Below are positions 1-5,992 of a stretch of 12,616 bases of DNA, one piece after another. Within the stretch, counting starts at the first letter, position 1. Each line of letters opens with the position of its first letter. The position numbers and the translations under genes are program-made. Where the stretch lies: the NCBI GenBank assembly GCA_938045655.1, contig CALIMO010000082.1, positions 1 through 12,616 on the forward strand, read 5' to 3'. The notes below the pieces were generated by a model. The model was not told where the DNA came from. It did not search any database and saw nothing but the letters and a program-made list of their open reading frames with translations. This DNA comes from an uncultured bacterium. Lineage in GTDB: Bacteria; Patescibacteriota; Saccharimonadia; Saccharimonadales; Saccharimonadaceae.

Positions 1-450
1 AAGTTCTGCCATAAAATTATCCCTCGCAACTTTAGCACAAATTGCAGCTGCAGAAACGCTTGAAATTAGTAAATCAGCCTTTTTAAGAGTGGAGACATAT
101 TTTTCAAGTGGCGTGCCAGACAAGAAATTTACAGTGCCATCAATGATAACTTCATCAAATTTAATATTTTGTTTTTTACATTTTATCTGCACTTCCTCAA
201 CGGCGCGCCTCGTTGCAAGCTTTAAAGCAGTGCTCAAACCAATTTCATCAAGCTCATCGTTCGAAATCCAACCCAAGCCAATAATTGCAGAACTTTTAGA
301 AATCTCTGCCGATAGCTTCTCTCTCTGCTTTTTTGAAAGAGCTTTTGAATCTGTTAGTCCTTTAATTTTAGCACCATTCAAAACACAAGCACCCACAACC
401 AAAGGCCCAGCCCACGCTCCACGACCAACTTCATCAATCCCGAGAATCAT
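1..450 (-). CDS. rnhB: Ribonuclease HII, 3' end outside window
   Basis: RNase HII cleaves the RNA strand of RNA-DNA hybrids and single ribonucleotides embedded in DNA, in the cytoplasm. The 150 visible residues contain the N-terminal GIDEVGRG motif (D6, E7), the TDSK motif at 33-36, IIDG at 102-105 (D104) and KKAD then SAAAICAKVARD at 123-144 (D126). D6, E7, D104 and D126 are the expected four acidic metal ligands. Family members are usually about 200 residues, so roughly 50 C-terminal residues lie beyond base 1. I chose the ATG at 450 because it puts the family motif directly at the N-terminus. An in-frame ATG at 468 adds six residues, but a TATAAT at 473-478 sits too close to it. There is no clear Shine-Dalgarno. 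Identification is firm; the exact start is less so. Confidence 0.95.
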   Translation of the reverse strand, partial: MILGIDEVGRGAWAGPLVVGACVLNGAKIKGLTDSKALSKKQREKLSAEISKSSAIIGLGWISNDELDEIGLSTALKLATRRAVEEVQIKCKKQNIKFDEVIIDGTVNFLSGTPLEKYVSTLKKADLLISSVSAAAICAKVARDNFMAEL

Positions 451-575
451 TTTATTTACTAAATACATGAAAATTATAATAAAAATCGGTTTTAATTAAA
501 ATTTTTAAGTTTTAATTACTATAACAAATATCTATGTAAACATACTAACAAAAAAATATACTTTAGTCAATAAAC

Positions 576-603
576 TTGATTTTTAAGGGGGGGGCGATAT
601 AAT
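576..603 (+). promoter_or_regulatory. Promoter of the decayed pilin gene, with a G8 tract in the spacer
   Basis: TTGATT at 576-581 and TATAAT at 598-603 are separated by 16 bp. Eight consecutive G residues (587-594) lie in that spacer, which is conspicuous in such AT-rich DNA. The -10 box ends 7 nt before the ATG at 611, so a transcript would be leaderless. The intact pilin promoter (5919-5946) has the same layout, a -35 box, a 16-bp spacer and TATAAT 8 nt before the ATG, but no G tract. Confidence 0.6.
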
Positions 604-610
604 TAAAACT

Positions 611-1095
611 ATGAAAAAATATAAGCTTAACCATGGTTTTACAATTATTTAAATTATTTTAGTTATCGCGGTGGCTGGGTTATTTTTTTGATGGTGTTTT
701 TTTCGCAATCCCTGCTCTCGGGTAATTTCAACAAGATACGGCAAGTAAAAATAATGCCCGCAATATTTTGGCTGCAGTTATTCAATTTAAGACTAATAAT
801 GGCGGAGGACTCCCTTTAACGGAAATAACGATGCCTGGACAAAACTTAAACTTTATTAGAACAAAAGCCAATACTTAAATGATTATCCTAATGGTCATAT
901 CAACAGCTTCAGATCATTTAATTCTGCTACAACTCAAATTGTTACATACAGTCAAGGTGGCATTGATTGGCATAAGCCGGGTAGTTGGAATATCGTTCTT
1001 GGCACGGTTTGTTAAAAAGCGATATCGACGTATACTATTTAAAATGTAGCGGATCCGTTCCAGCTAAGGATATTGCTATATTAGTAGAATTCTAG
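611..1095 (+). pseudogene. Decayed type IV pilin-like gene with multiple stops and frameshifts
   Basis: The reading starts MKKYKLNHGFTII and then hits TAA at 650-652, exactly where the conserved Glu+5 of a type IV prepilin (FTIIE) should be. In-frame reading then continues IILVIAVAGL, the hydrophobic N-terminal helix. Further lesions follow: a -1 shift in the T7 run at 683-689, a -1 shift in the T7 run at 697-703, an in-frame TAA at 723-725, a -1 shift near 870-878 and another near 1013. Restoring the frame gives pilin-like text throughout, for example FQQDTASKNNARNILAAVIQ, then YLNDYPNGHINSFRS, then DIDVYYLKCSG and AKDIAILVEF, ending at TAG 1093-1095. The same frame stays open after that TAG to another TAG at 1153-1155, so the ancestral gene may have been longer. 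It is a paralogue of the intact pilin at 5389-5910: N-terminus, promoter layout and the YxFLKCG/YYLKCSG region correspond. The number of separate lesions argues for decay, though poor sequence quality is possible. Confidence 0.8.
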
Positions 1096-1150
1096 AGTGT
1101 TCATACTGATAGCAGTTGGGGACACCGCATAGATTCAGAAAGTAATCAAA

Positions 1151-1178
1151 AATAGAAGAATGATTATTCTTCTATTTT
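1151..1178. terminator. Bidirectional hairpin terminator
   Basis: A perfect 11-bp stem (AATAGAAGAAT with ATTCTTCTATT) closes a 4-nt loop. It is followed by T4 on the plus strand and by T5 (A5 at 1148-1152) on the minus strand. It could end both the decayed pilin transcript and the convergent gene at 1164-1664, whose stop codon lies inside the hairpin. Confidence 0.7.
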
Positions 1179-1664
1179 AGTATTTTTGTGGTTTAGCTGA
1201 TTTTTAAGAATATCTCGTACCCAAAAAATAGTTTTTAGCTCTTCGTTATCATACCACTCTTCCGTTCCAAAATCCAAATAATGTGCACTTGCTACTTCAA
1301 TATTGTCGATATAAATCGTTAGATGTTGATTACCTATTCCGAAATCACCTACATTAAGGTCGCGACTTTCAATTTCATATCTTCCATCGGAATATAACTC
1401 CCAGGGTTGATCATAACCTCCGCCGTTACGTGCTAAATCTGGGTTATAGCTTTCATTTAGTTGCCCTTCATCAATAAGAGCGAGATTTGAAAAATCTAAA
1501 TCATCTATTACTCTTTTAACATTTTCTGGCGATGATTTCAATGTGAAATATTTGTTGTAAGACGGTTGTTTTCGAAAACCCTTATTTGCGTTTAAAGCCC
1601 ATTCAGCATAAGCGTTATCTAAAAGATATTGTTGAGTCTTTGATTTGTTTAAGTTTTTTTCCAC
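1164..1664 (-). CDS. Hypothetical protein, 166 residues, acidic, unrecognised
   Basis: I do not recognise this protein. It has no signal peptide, no membrane segment and no cysteine. It is acidic and rich in aromatic residues and Asn. The N-terminal half is polar; the segment around residues 110-150 (IYIDNIEVASAHYLDF, then EEWYDNEELKTIFWVRDIL) looks like strand, strand and helix of a small soluble domain. The start is a GTG at 1664, supported by an AAAGGA Shine-Dalgarno five bases upstream; the first in-frame ATG alternative is not available. It stands alone, convergent to the decayed pilin, and its TAA stop lies inside a terminator hairpin. The Shine-Dalgarno, promoter and terminator all support a real, expressed gene despite the missing family assignment. 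Confidence 0.75.
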   Translation of the reverse strand: MEKNLNKSKTQQYLLDNAYAEWALNANKGFRKQPSYNKYFTLKSSPENVKRVIDDLDFSNLALIDEGQLNESYNPDLARNGGGYDQPWELYSDGRYEIESRDLNVGDFGIGNQHLTIYIDNIEVASAHYLDFGTEEWYDNEELKTIFWVRDILKNQLNHKNTKIEE

Positions 1665-1684
1665 AAGATTCCTTTGATGAGACT

Positions 1685-1713
1685 TTATAACCTTCGCCTA
1701 AAGTCATCTCAAA
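1685..1713 (-). promoter_or_regulatory. Promoter of the hypothetical gene at 1164-1664
   Basis: On the minus strand TTTGAG (1708-1713) and TATAAA (1685-1690) are separated by 17 bp. The implied start of transcription is near 1678, leaving a short leader that contains the AAAGGA ribosome site. Confidence 0.45.
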
Positions 1714-1781
1714 CTCTAGGGTAATATAATAACATAATAATAGAATAAAGTCAATAGTAATAATACATTTTTTATAAAAAC

Positions 1782-1810
1782 AAAAAATCGCCCATATCTT
1801 GAGCGATTTT
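1782..1810 (-). terminator. Rho-independent terminator of the rplJ-rplL operon
   Basis: Read on the minus strand, AAAATCGC and GCGATTTT form an 8-bp stem followed by T6. It lies about 40 bases after the rplL stop. The stem sequence is nearly the same as in the rplS terminator at 5949-5976. Confidence 0.8.
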
Positions 1811-1849
1811 CGAAAATCTTAAATTAGGTCGATTTGATTTGTATTATAA

Positions 1850-2215
1850 TTAAGCAAGCTCAACAGTTGCGCCAGCTTCTTCAAGTTTCTTTTTAGCTTC
1901 TTCAGCTTCATCTTTAGAAACTTTTTCTTTAACTGGTGCTGGAGCACCGTCAACAATAGCTTTAGCTTCACCAAGTCCAAGACCTGTAATTTCTTTAACT
2001 GCTTTAATAACAGCAACTTTTTGTGCACCAGCATCTTTCAAAGTAACTGTAAATTCTGTTTGTTCGTCAGCAGCGTCAGCAGCACCGGCAGTAGCGGCAA
2101 CAGCAACAGCAGCTGGTTCAATTCCGTATTCCTCTTTGAGGTGTTCTTTCAATTCGTTAGCTTCAAGAATAGTCAATTTCACCAATTCTTCAGCCAATTT
2201 TTTAATGTCAGCCAT
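1850..2215 (-). CDS. rplL: 50S ribosomal protein L7/L12
   Basis: L7/L12 forms the flexible stalk of the 50S subunit and recruits translational GTPases. At 121 residues it has the standard length. Residues 1-33 ([25 protein letters not shown]) are the dimerisation domain that binds L10. About 35-51 is the Ala-rich hinge. Residues 53-121 are the globular domain, with [35 protein letters not shown] and a VELA end. The ATG at 2215 is preceded by AAAGGAG seven bases upstream. It is the second gene of an operon, 45 bp after rplJ, ending at a strong terminator, and should be under L10 leader control together with rplJ. Confidence 0.98.
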   Translation of the reverse strand: MADIKKLAEELVKLTILEANELKEHLKEEYGIEPAAVAVAATAGAADAADEQTEFTVTLKDAGAQKVAVIKAVKEITGLGLGEAKAIVDGAPAPVKEKVSKDEAEEAKKKLEEAGATVELA

Positions 2216-2260
2216 TTTTGACTCCTTTAAAAATTTAAGTGGTTAATATTCTAAAATAAA

Positions 2261-2770
2261 TTAATTGGTTGCTTTTCGAAATTCCAAATCTTCGTTTGTA
2301 AGACCACCAGCAATCGCATTGATTGGCGAAAGAAGTGTATCCACAATTTGACCAATAAGTTGATCTTTGCTTGGAAGTTCCGAAAGTGTCGTAACAGTTG
2401 CAGTATCCATTACATCACCGTTGTCAGCAAACGCACCAACAAGTTTCATTTCTGGGTGATTTTTTGCAAATTTACCCAAAACTTGCGCAGCAGCAATCTC
2501 ATCTTCGCTTGAAATCGCGTAAACAAGTTGACCTTTTAGCGCAGAAGCGTCAGATTCTTTCAAAGCTTCAACTTCTTGCATCGCAACTCGCACTAGACGG
2601 TTTTTAACAACTTTGATTTGAACGCCAGCTTCACGAGCTTCTTTTCGAAGTTCTTGAAGGTCGGCAACTGTCAAACCTTTATATTCAGCAAAAGCTGTCA
2701 TTTTTGCGTCTTTAAGAGCGGCGCTTAATTCAGCAACCAATTGGTTCTTTTTATCGCGTGATAATGCCAT
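2261..2770 (-). CDS. rplJ: 50S ribosomal protein L10
   Basis: L10 anchors the L7/L12 dimers to 23S rRNA at the stalk base and represses its own operon by binding the leader. At 169 residues it is of normal length. The N-terminal rRNA-binding domain reads MALSRDKKNQLVAELSAALK, then FAEYKGLTVADLQELRKEAREAGV and VKNRLVRVAMQE. The C-terminal helix that carries L7/L12 includes DTLLSPINAIAGGL. The ATG at 2770 has an AAGGAG site embedded in an A-rich stretch six or so bases upstream. It heads the rplJ-rplL operon with a promoter at 2932-2960 and a structured leader between. The usual neighbours rplK, rplA and rpoB are not in this window. Confidence 0.98.
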   Translation of the reverse strand: MALSRDKKNQLVAELSAALKDAKMTAFAEYKGLTVADLQELRKEAREAGVQIKVVKNRLVRVAMQEVEALKESDASALKGQLVYAISSEDEIAAAQVLGKFAKNHPEMKLVGAFADNGDVMDTATVTTLSELPSKDQLIGQIVDTLLSPINAIAGGLTNEDLEFRKATN

Positions 2771-2822
2771 AAAAACTCCTTTTTTGGTTAATATTCTTCG
2801 ACCTAATTGTTAAGATTCTGGC

Positions 2823-2925
2823 GTTTTGAAAGCCTCCCTTCAAAACTCGTTGGCAGATAGAAAAAGTATTCCTCGGTAGCAGATTAAGCCTAGCTAATGC
2901 GAGGCGGCTACTGTCTCTGGCAACT
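2823..2925 (-). ncRNA. Ribosomal protein L10 leader (autoregulatory 5' UTR)
   Basis: On the minus strand the leader contains the conserved elements I associate with the L10 leader family: GCCAGAGACAGTAG, then GGCTTAATCTGCTACCGAGG, then TCTGCCAAC. GTAGC pairs with GCTAC, and GTTG plus CAGA pair with TCTG plus CAAC as an outer stem, forming a kink-turn-like mimic of the rRNA site of L10. Nearer the gene, GTTTTGAA and TTCAAAAC form an 8-bp hairpin (2823-2846) whose loop contains GGGAGG. The family senses free L10(L12)4 and lowers rplJ-rplL expression. The structure was recognised by eye, not with a covariance model. Confidence 0.85.
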
Positions 2926-2931
2926 TGTTTT

Positions 2932-2960
2932 ATTTTAACACAAAAAAACTAAAATTTCAA
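2932..2960 (-). promoter_or_regulatory. Promoter of rplJ-rplL
   Basis: TTGAAA (2955-2960) and TAAAAT (2932-2937) are spaced by 17 bp on the minus strand, with a TGT extension before the -10. Transcription would start near 2925, giving a leader of about 155 nt that carries the L10 regulatory RNA. Confidence 0.75.
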
Positions 2961-3004
2961 GCACTTTAAGCTCAAAAATCTTGCAAAAACGTCTATTTTT
3001 ATTA

Positions 3005-3033
3005 TTGACAAGTTAGGGTGTTTTCGTTATAAT
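3005..3033 (+). promoter_or_regulatory. Perfect consensus promoter of a candidate ncRNA
   Basis: TTGACA (3005-3010) and TATAAT (3028-3033) are separated by exactly 17 bp. This is a perfect sigma-70-type promoter. No protein gene starts downstream for about 370 bases, and the next gene has its own -10 box. Confidence 0.85.
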
Positions 3034-3038
3034 TTAAT

Positions 3039-3318
3039 AGCTATCATTTACAATCCAACAAATGATAGCTAAAAACCATCTCCGAAAAACGGAAATAGTT
3101 CCTTAACTAAATACCATTTTGCAAATGGCAGTTTGTAAAATAGTGAAACACCTTTCAGTTCCCCCGATAGGGATAGGTTATTTTCGGTTATGCCTATTAT
3201 GGTATAGCCGCTTTTTATTAGGTGGCAGATTAGACCATATAGTTTGAAAAGCAGAGCGTAACGACAATAGAATGCAAACCGACTCTACTATTATTTTCAG
3301 CCACCGCCGAGTTTTTTT
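3039..3318 (+). ncRNA. Candidate structured ncRNA of unknown family, about 280 nt
   Basis: This stretch between rplJ and the LTA synthase gene has no convincing ORF but dense secondary structure. A 12-bp perfect hairpin (3038-3049 with 3060-3071, 10-nt loop) forms at the very 5' end. CCG/CGG closes an A5 loop near 3082-3092. CCATTT with AAATGG forms near 3111-3129. CGGTTATGCC with GGTATAGCCG forms a 10-bp hairpin with two G-T wobbles near 3185-3210. GGTGGC (3221-3226) pairs with GCCACC (3300-3305), enclosing about 70 nt that includes GTTTG with CAAAC. The transcript would end at T7 (3312-3318), although the hairpin immediately before it is weak. I looked for hallmarks of tmRNA, RNase P RNA, SRP RNA and 6S RNA and did not find them. 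It could be a diverged member of one of these families. Confidence 0.6.
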
Positions 3319-3384
3319 ATAGTAAAATAAAATATTAAAAATCTAAAAACTTGAAGAGCAACTCTCGCTAACTTTTCTGAAAAA

Positions 3385-3393
3385 TGTTATAAT
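3385..3393 (+). promoter_or_regulatory. Extended -10 promoter of the LTA synthase gene
   Basis: TGTTATAAT is an extended -10 element with no good -35 box. It ends 9 nt before the ATG at 3403, so the transcript would be essentially leaderless. Confidence 0.6.
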
Positions 3394-3402
3394 TAAATCA
3401 TT

Positions 3403-5352
3403 ATGAAAAATTTTAAAAAGCCTGATTTCAAAAAATACTTTAAAGAAATTTTTAAAAAATATTTATCTGAAAAATCACAAAAAAATGTTATAAAATACGT
3501 AAAAATTAGCAAAAAGATCATTCAAAGCAAAGCTACTTTTTTGATATTTTCAACAATTTGTATTTATTTATTGGGATCTTTTCTTGCAAAATATATTTTA
3601 AATCTCCAATTTGGTAGCTGGGAAAAAGCTAACGAATTCCTTTCGAAAAATCCAAAAATTGCCGAGTACAGCCAAATTGTAACAATTTTAGTCAGTTTTT
3701 TATTTGTTGGAATCTTTCGAAACTGGCGAATTTCAATGGGCATTTTGTTTTCACTCGCCACAATCGTGATGTATATCAGTACTGAAAAAATGGCCTCGCG
3801 CAATACGCCGTTTTTGCCTGAAGATTTAGCGATGTCTGGTGAGGCTGGCGGACTAGCCTCGATGATTAATTTAGAACGATTTTTAAATATGCTTTTTACG
3901 ATTGTAGTAATTATAATCATAACCATTATTGTAAATAAAATTTCAAAAAAAATCTGGCATTTTAAATTTTCAAAAAAGCAAAAAATAGCGATCTTTATTC
4001 CGCAAATTGCTTTAATTCTAATTTGTGCGCACTTTTTAAATTTACACACTTTAGAAATTCGAAATCTTAGCGGAAAAGGCACTTTCATCAAAGTTGAGAA
4101 TCTCGAGACTTCTATTGATTTCACTGATCAAGCTTATAACTACCGAACCAATGGCTTTATTTTAGCAACGATCTCAAACCTTCAAACTAAAACTCAAAAA
4201 CAGCCAGAAGGTTATTCGAAAGAAGCCGTACAAAAAATTGTCCAAAAATACCAAAAAATTGCTGAAGAAAATAATAAAAATCGCAAAAAATTAAGTGATG
4301 AAAAAGTAAATGTCGTTTATGTGATGAGCGAGAGTTTTATCGACCCAAAGCTTGGTAAGCATCTTTACGATTACGGAAATAAAGAGCCAATTCCATACAC
4401 ACAAGAAATTAAAAAATCACAGAGTTCTGGCTGGGCTGCTTCAAGCGAATACGGTGGTGGAACAGCTAATGTTGAATTTGAAGCTTTAACAGGATTAAGT
4501 AATTTCTTCCTAAATTCAATCCCCTATACTTCAATCGTACCTGCAAATAAAGACACACCTTCAATCGTGAAAAATTTTAATGAAAACGGCTACAAAACAA
4601 TCGCAATGCATCCGTATAATCGCAATATGTATCGCCGTGAAGTCGTTTATCCAAACCTTGGTTTCCAAGAATATAAGAGTGCTGATGGTTTCAAAAATAA
4701 TTCGAAAATTGATAGCTCGAAATACATTTCAGATGAATCCGCCTTTAATGAAGTTTTAGCTGAACTAAAAAATAGCCAAAAGCCTGAATTCATTCATCTC
4801 GTGACAATGCAAAATCATATGCCCTATGAAGAAAATGCTTATTCAGAACATAATTTTAGCGTTAATGCAAAAAATGGCGCAAATCCAGAAAATGCAAAAA
4901 CTGTTCAAGCTTATCTTGAAGGAATTTCACGTTCAGATAAAGCAATGAAAAATTTTCTTTCTGAAATTGAAAAATTAAACGAAAAAACCATTGTAGTTTT
5001 CTGGGGCGATCACTGGCCAGGAATTTATGGCGAAATGTTCGAAAAAGAATTAAATAAAAATGATATTCGCCGCACACCAATTTTTGTTTATTCAAATTTC
5101 AAAAAAGAAAAACAAGATTTAGGAACTTCAAGCTTAATTTATAATCAGATTTTAGCCCTAAATGCATTCAATTCAAAGCTTTCACCATTTCAATATTTAT
5201 TAAGTGATTTACGAGAAAAATATCCAGCCCTAACTAAACAATTCGTAAAAACAGACGAAAAAAGTGACATTCTAAAAGATTTCGAAATGATTGAATACGA
5301 TATTTTAAGCGGAAATAAATACAGCCTTGGTGATTTTTATAAAATCAAATAA
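3403..5352 (+). CDS. LTA synthase family membrane protein (sulfatase-fold phosphoglycerol transferase)
   Basis: This family transfers glycerol phosphate from phosphatidylglycerol to make polyglycerolphosphate polymers, or related head groups, on the outer face of the membrane. The 649 residues begin with a Lys-rich tail (1-42). About five hydrophobic membrane segments follow, near 44-64, 88-106, 110-127, 161-180 and 194-213, and then a large extracytoplasmic sulfatase domain from about 300. Catalytic positions are visible: E310 in VMSESF, the nucleophile T354 in GGGTANVEFEALTG, H403 in MHPYN, H472 in NHMPY, and D536-H537 in WGDHWPG. These correspond to the metal and active-site residues known for S. 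aureus LtaS. The length is typical. The ATG at 3403 lies just after a TATAAT, with no Shine-Dalgarno. A terminator follows. The exact polymer made cannot be read from the sequence. Confidence 0.93.
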   Translation: MKNFKKPDFKKYFKEIFKKYLSEKSQKNVIKYVKISKKIIQSKATFLIFSTICIYLLGSFLAKYILNLQFGSWEKANEFLSKNPKIAEYSQIVTILVSFLFVGIFRNWRISMGILFSLATIVMYISTEKMASRNTPFLPEDLAMSGEAGGLASMINLERFLNMLFTIVVIIIITIIVNKISKKIWHFKFSKKQKIAIFIPQIALILICAHFLNLHTLEIRNLSGKGTFIKVENLETSIDFTDQAYNYRTNGFILATISNLQTKTQKQPEGYSKEAVQKIVQKYQKIAEENNKNRKKLSDEKVNVVYVMSESFIDPKLGKHLYDYGNKEPIPYTQEIKKSQSSGWAASSEYGGGTANVEFEALTGLSNFFLNSIPYTSIVPANKDTPSIVKNFNENGYKTIAMHPYNRNMYRREVVYPNLGFQEYKSADGFKNNSKIDSSKYISDESAFNEVLAELKNSQKPEFIHLVTMQNHMPYEENAYSEHNFSVNAKNGANPENAKTVQAYLEGISRSDKAMKNFLSEIEKLNEKTIVVFWGDHWPGIYGEMFEKELNKNDIRRTPIFVYSNFKKEKQDLGTSSLIYNQILALNAFNSKLSPFQYLLSDLREKYPALTKQFVKTDEKSDILKDFEMIEYDILSGNKYSLGDFYKIK

Positions 5353-5354
5353 TT

Positions 5355-5381
5355 AAAAACTCCTTCATGAGAGGAGTTTTT
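5355..5381. terminator. Bidirectional terminator between convergent genes
   Basis: AAAAACTCCT and AGGAGTTTTT form a 10-bp stem with a 7-nt loop. A T run follows on both strands. It ends the LTA synthase gene (stop at 5352) and the convergent pilin gene (stop at 5389). Confidence 0.85.
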
Positions 5382-5388
5382 AAATTTT

Positions 5389-5910
5389 TTAAAATCTTAA
5401 GAGTCCTAAATTTGAAGAAGAAAAACAATATAATCCGCCAGTTTCAAGTCTTGTAAGTAAAATGAAATTCGTTGCATTAAAAGGTTTGTCAACGAATCTC
5501 CCGACCTCGCAATCAGCATTTGAGTTATAGTAAATTTCACCAATTTCAAGATTGTCTTGACCAACTCCTGTCCCGCAATTTACCTTACTTCCACACTTTA
5601 AAAAAGTGTAAAATTGCCCTGTACTTGGATCCAAAAACTCACTCTCGTGGGGCCTTAGATAGTTTTTAATAAAATTTTCAAGCTCATTATTAGTATCATA
5701 ATCACTCACGTAATTACCTTTATTGTTCGTTCTCGACTCCTCTAAAATTGCCGCAATTTTCGAAATAACCTGTTTTCTTTGGGTGTCCCTCTGCGAACGC
5801 TGCAATGTTGGTAAAGCCAAAAATACCATTAGAAATATCAGCCCAGCAATCGCAAGAACTAAAACAACCTCAATAATTGTAAAACCACTATTTAGCTTAA
5901 GCTTTTTCAT
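5389..5910 (-). CDS. Type IV pilin-like protein (prepilin)
   Basis: This is a pilus or pseudopilus subunit, processed by prepilin peptidase and assembled from the membrane. The 173 residues start MKKLKLNSG, then the cleavage site G9/F10 and FTIIEVVLVLAIAGLIFLMV, with the conserved Glu five residues after the cut and a hydrophobic helix of about 20 residues. ALPTLQRSQRDTQRKQV continues the helix. The C-terminal domain has a KCGSKVNC pair and two later cysteines (ADC, LYC) that may form disulfides. An upstream in-frame TTG at 5919 would lengthen it, but that codon overlaps the TATAAT box at 5919-5924, so ATG 5910 is the start and the mRNA is leaderless. A decayed paralogue lies at 611-1095. pilB is nearby on the same strand, beyond rplS. 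Whether it is a major or minor pilin cannot be told. Confidence 0.9.
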   Translation of the reverse strand: MKKLKLNSGFTIIEVVLVLAIAGLIFLMVFLALPTLQRSQRDTQRKQVISKIAAILEESRTNNKGNYVSDYDTNNELENFIKNYLRPHESEFLDPSTGQFYTFLKCGSKVNCGTGVGQDNLEIGEIYYNSNADCEVGRFVDKPFNATNFILLTRLETGGLYCFSSSNLGLLRF

Positions 5911-5918
5911 ACTCTTCA

Positions 5919-5946
5919 ATTATAGCACACTCTCTAAAAAAGTCAA
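5919..5946 (-). promoter_or_regulatory. Promoter of the intact pilin gene
   Basis: On the minus strand TTGACT (5941-5946), a 16-bp spacer and TATAAT (5919-5924) with a TGC extension. The -10 ends 8 nt before the ATG at 5910. It starts immediately after the rplS terminator. Confidence 0.75.
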
Positions 5947-5948
5947 TC

Positions 5949-5976
5949 AAAAATCGCCCAAAATTTGGGCGATTTT
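5949..5976 (-). terminator. Rho-independent terminator of rplS
   Basis: On the minus strand AAAATCGCCC and GGGCGATTTT form the stem, with an A/T-rich loop and T5 after it. It lies 16 bases after the rplS stop. The stem closely matches that of the rplJ-rplL terminator. Confidence 0.85.
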
Positions 5977-5992
5977 AATTTTATAAAAACAA

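Noticed and set aside
89..499. Plus-strand open frame of 136 codons
   Set aside because: It is antisense to rnhB, whose motifs are clear, and has no family features of its own.
3062..3106. A 14-codon ATG frame (MIAKNHLRKTEIVP) inside the candidate ncRNA
   Set aside because: It has no ribosome site, its start lies inside the 5' hairpin stem, and it is too short to judge. It would be of interest only if conserved in relatives.
3221..3306. A possible tRNA or tRNA-like domain closed by GGTGGC/GCCACC with tRNA-like length
   Set aside because: There is no T-arm with GTTCNANNC, no anticodon arm and no CCA end, so neither a tRNA nor the tRNA-like half of tmRNA is supported.
3564..4124. Long minus-strand open frame of 186 codons
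   Set aside because: It lies entirely antisense to the LTA synthase gene and mirrors its membrane segments.
5910..5919. An upstream TTG start for the intact pilin
   Set aside because: The codon overlaps the TATAAT box, so it would not be transcribed, and ATG 5910 gives a normal short prepilin leader.
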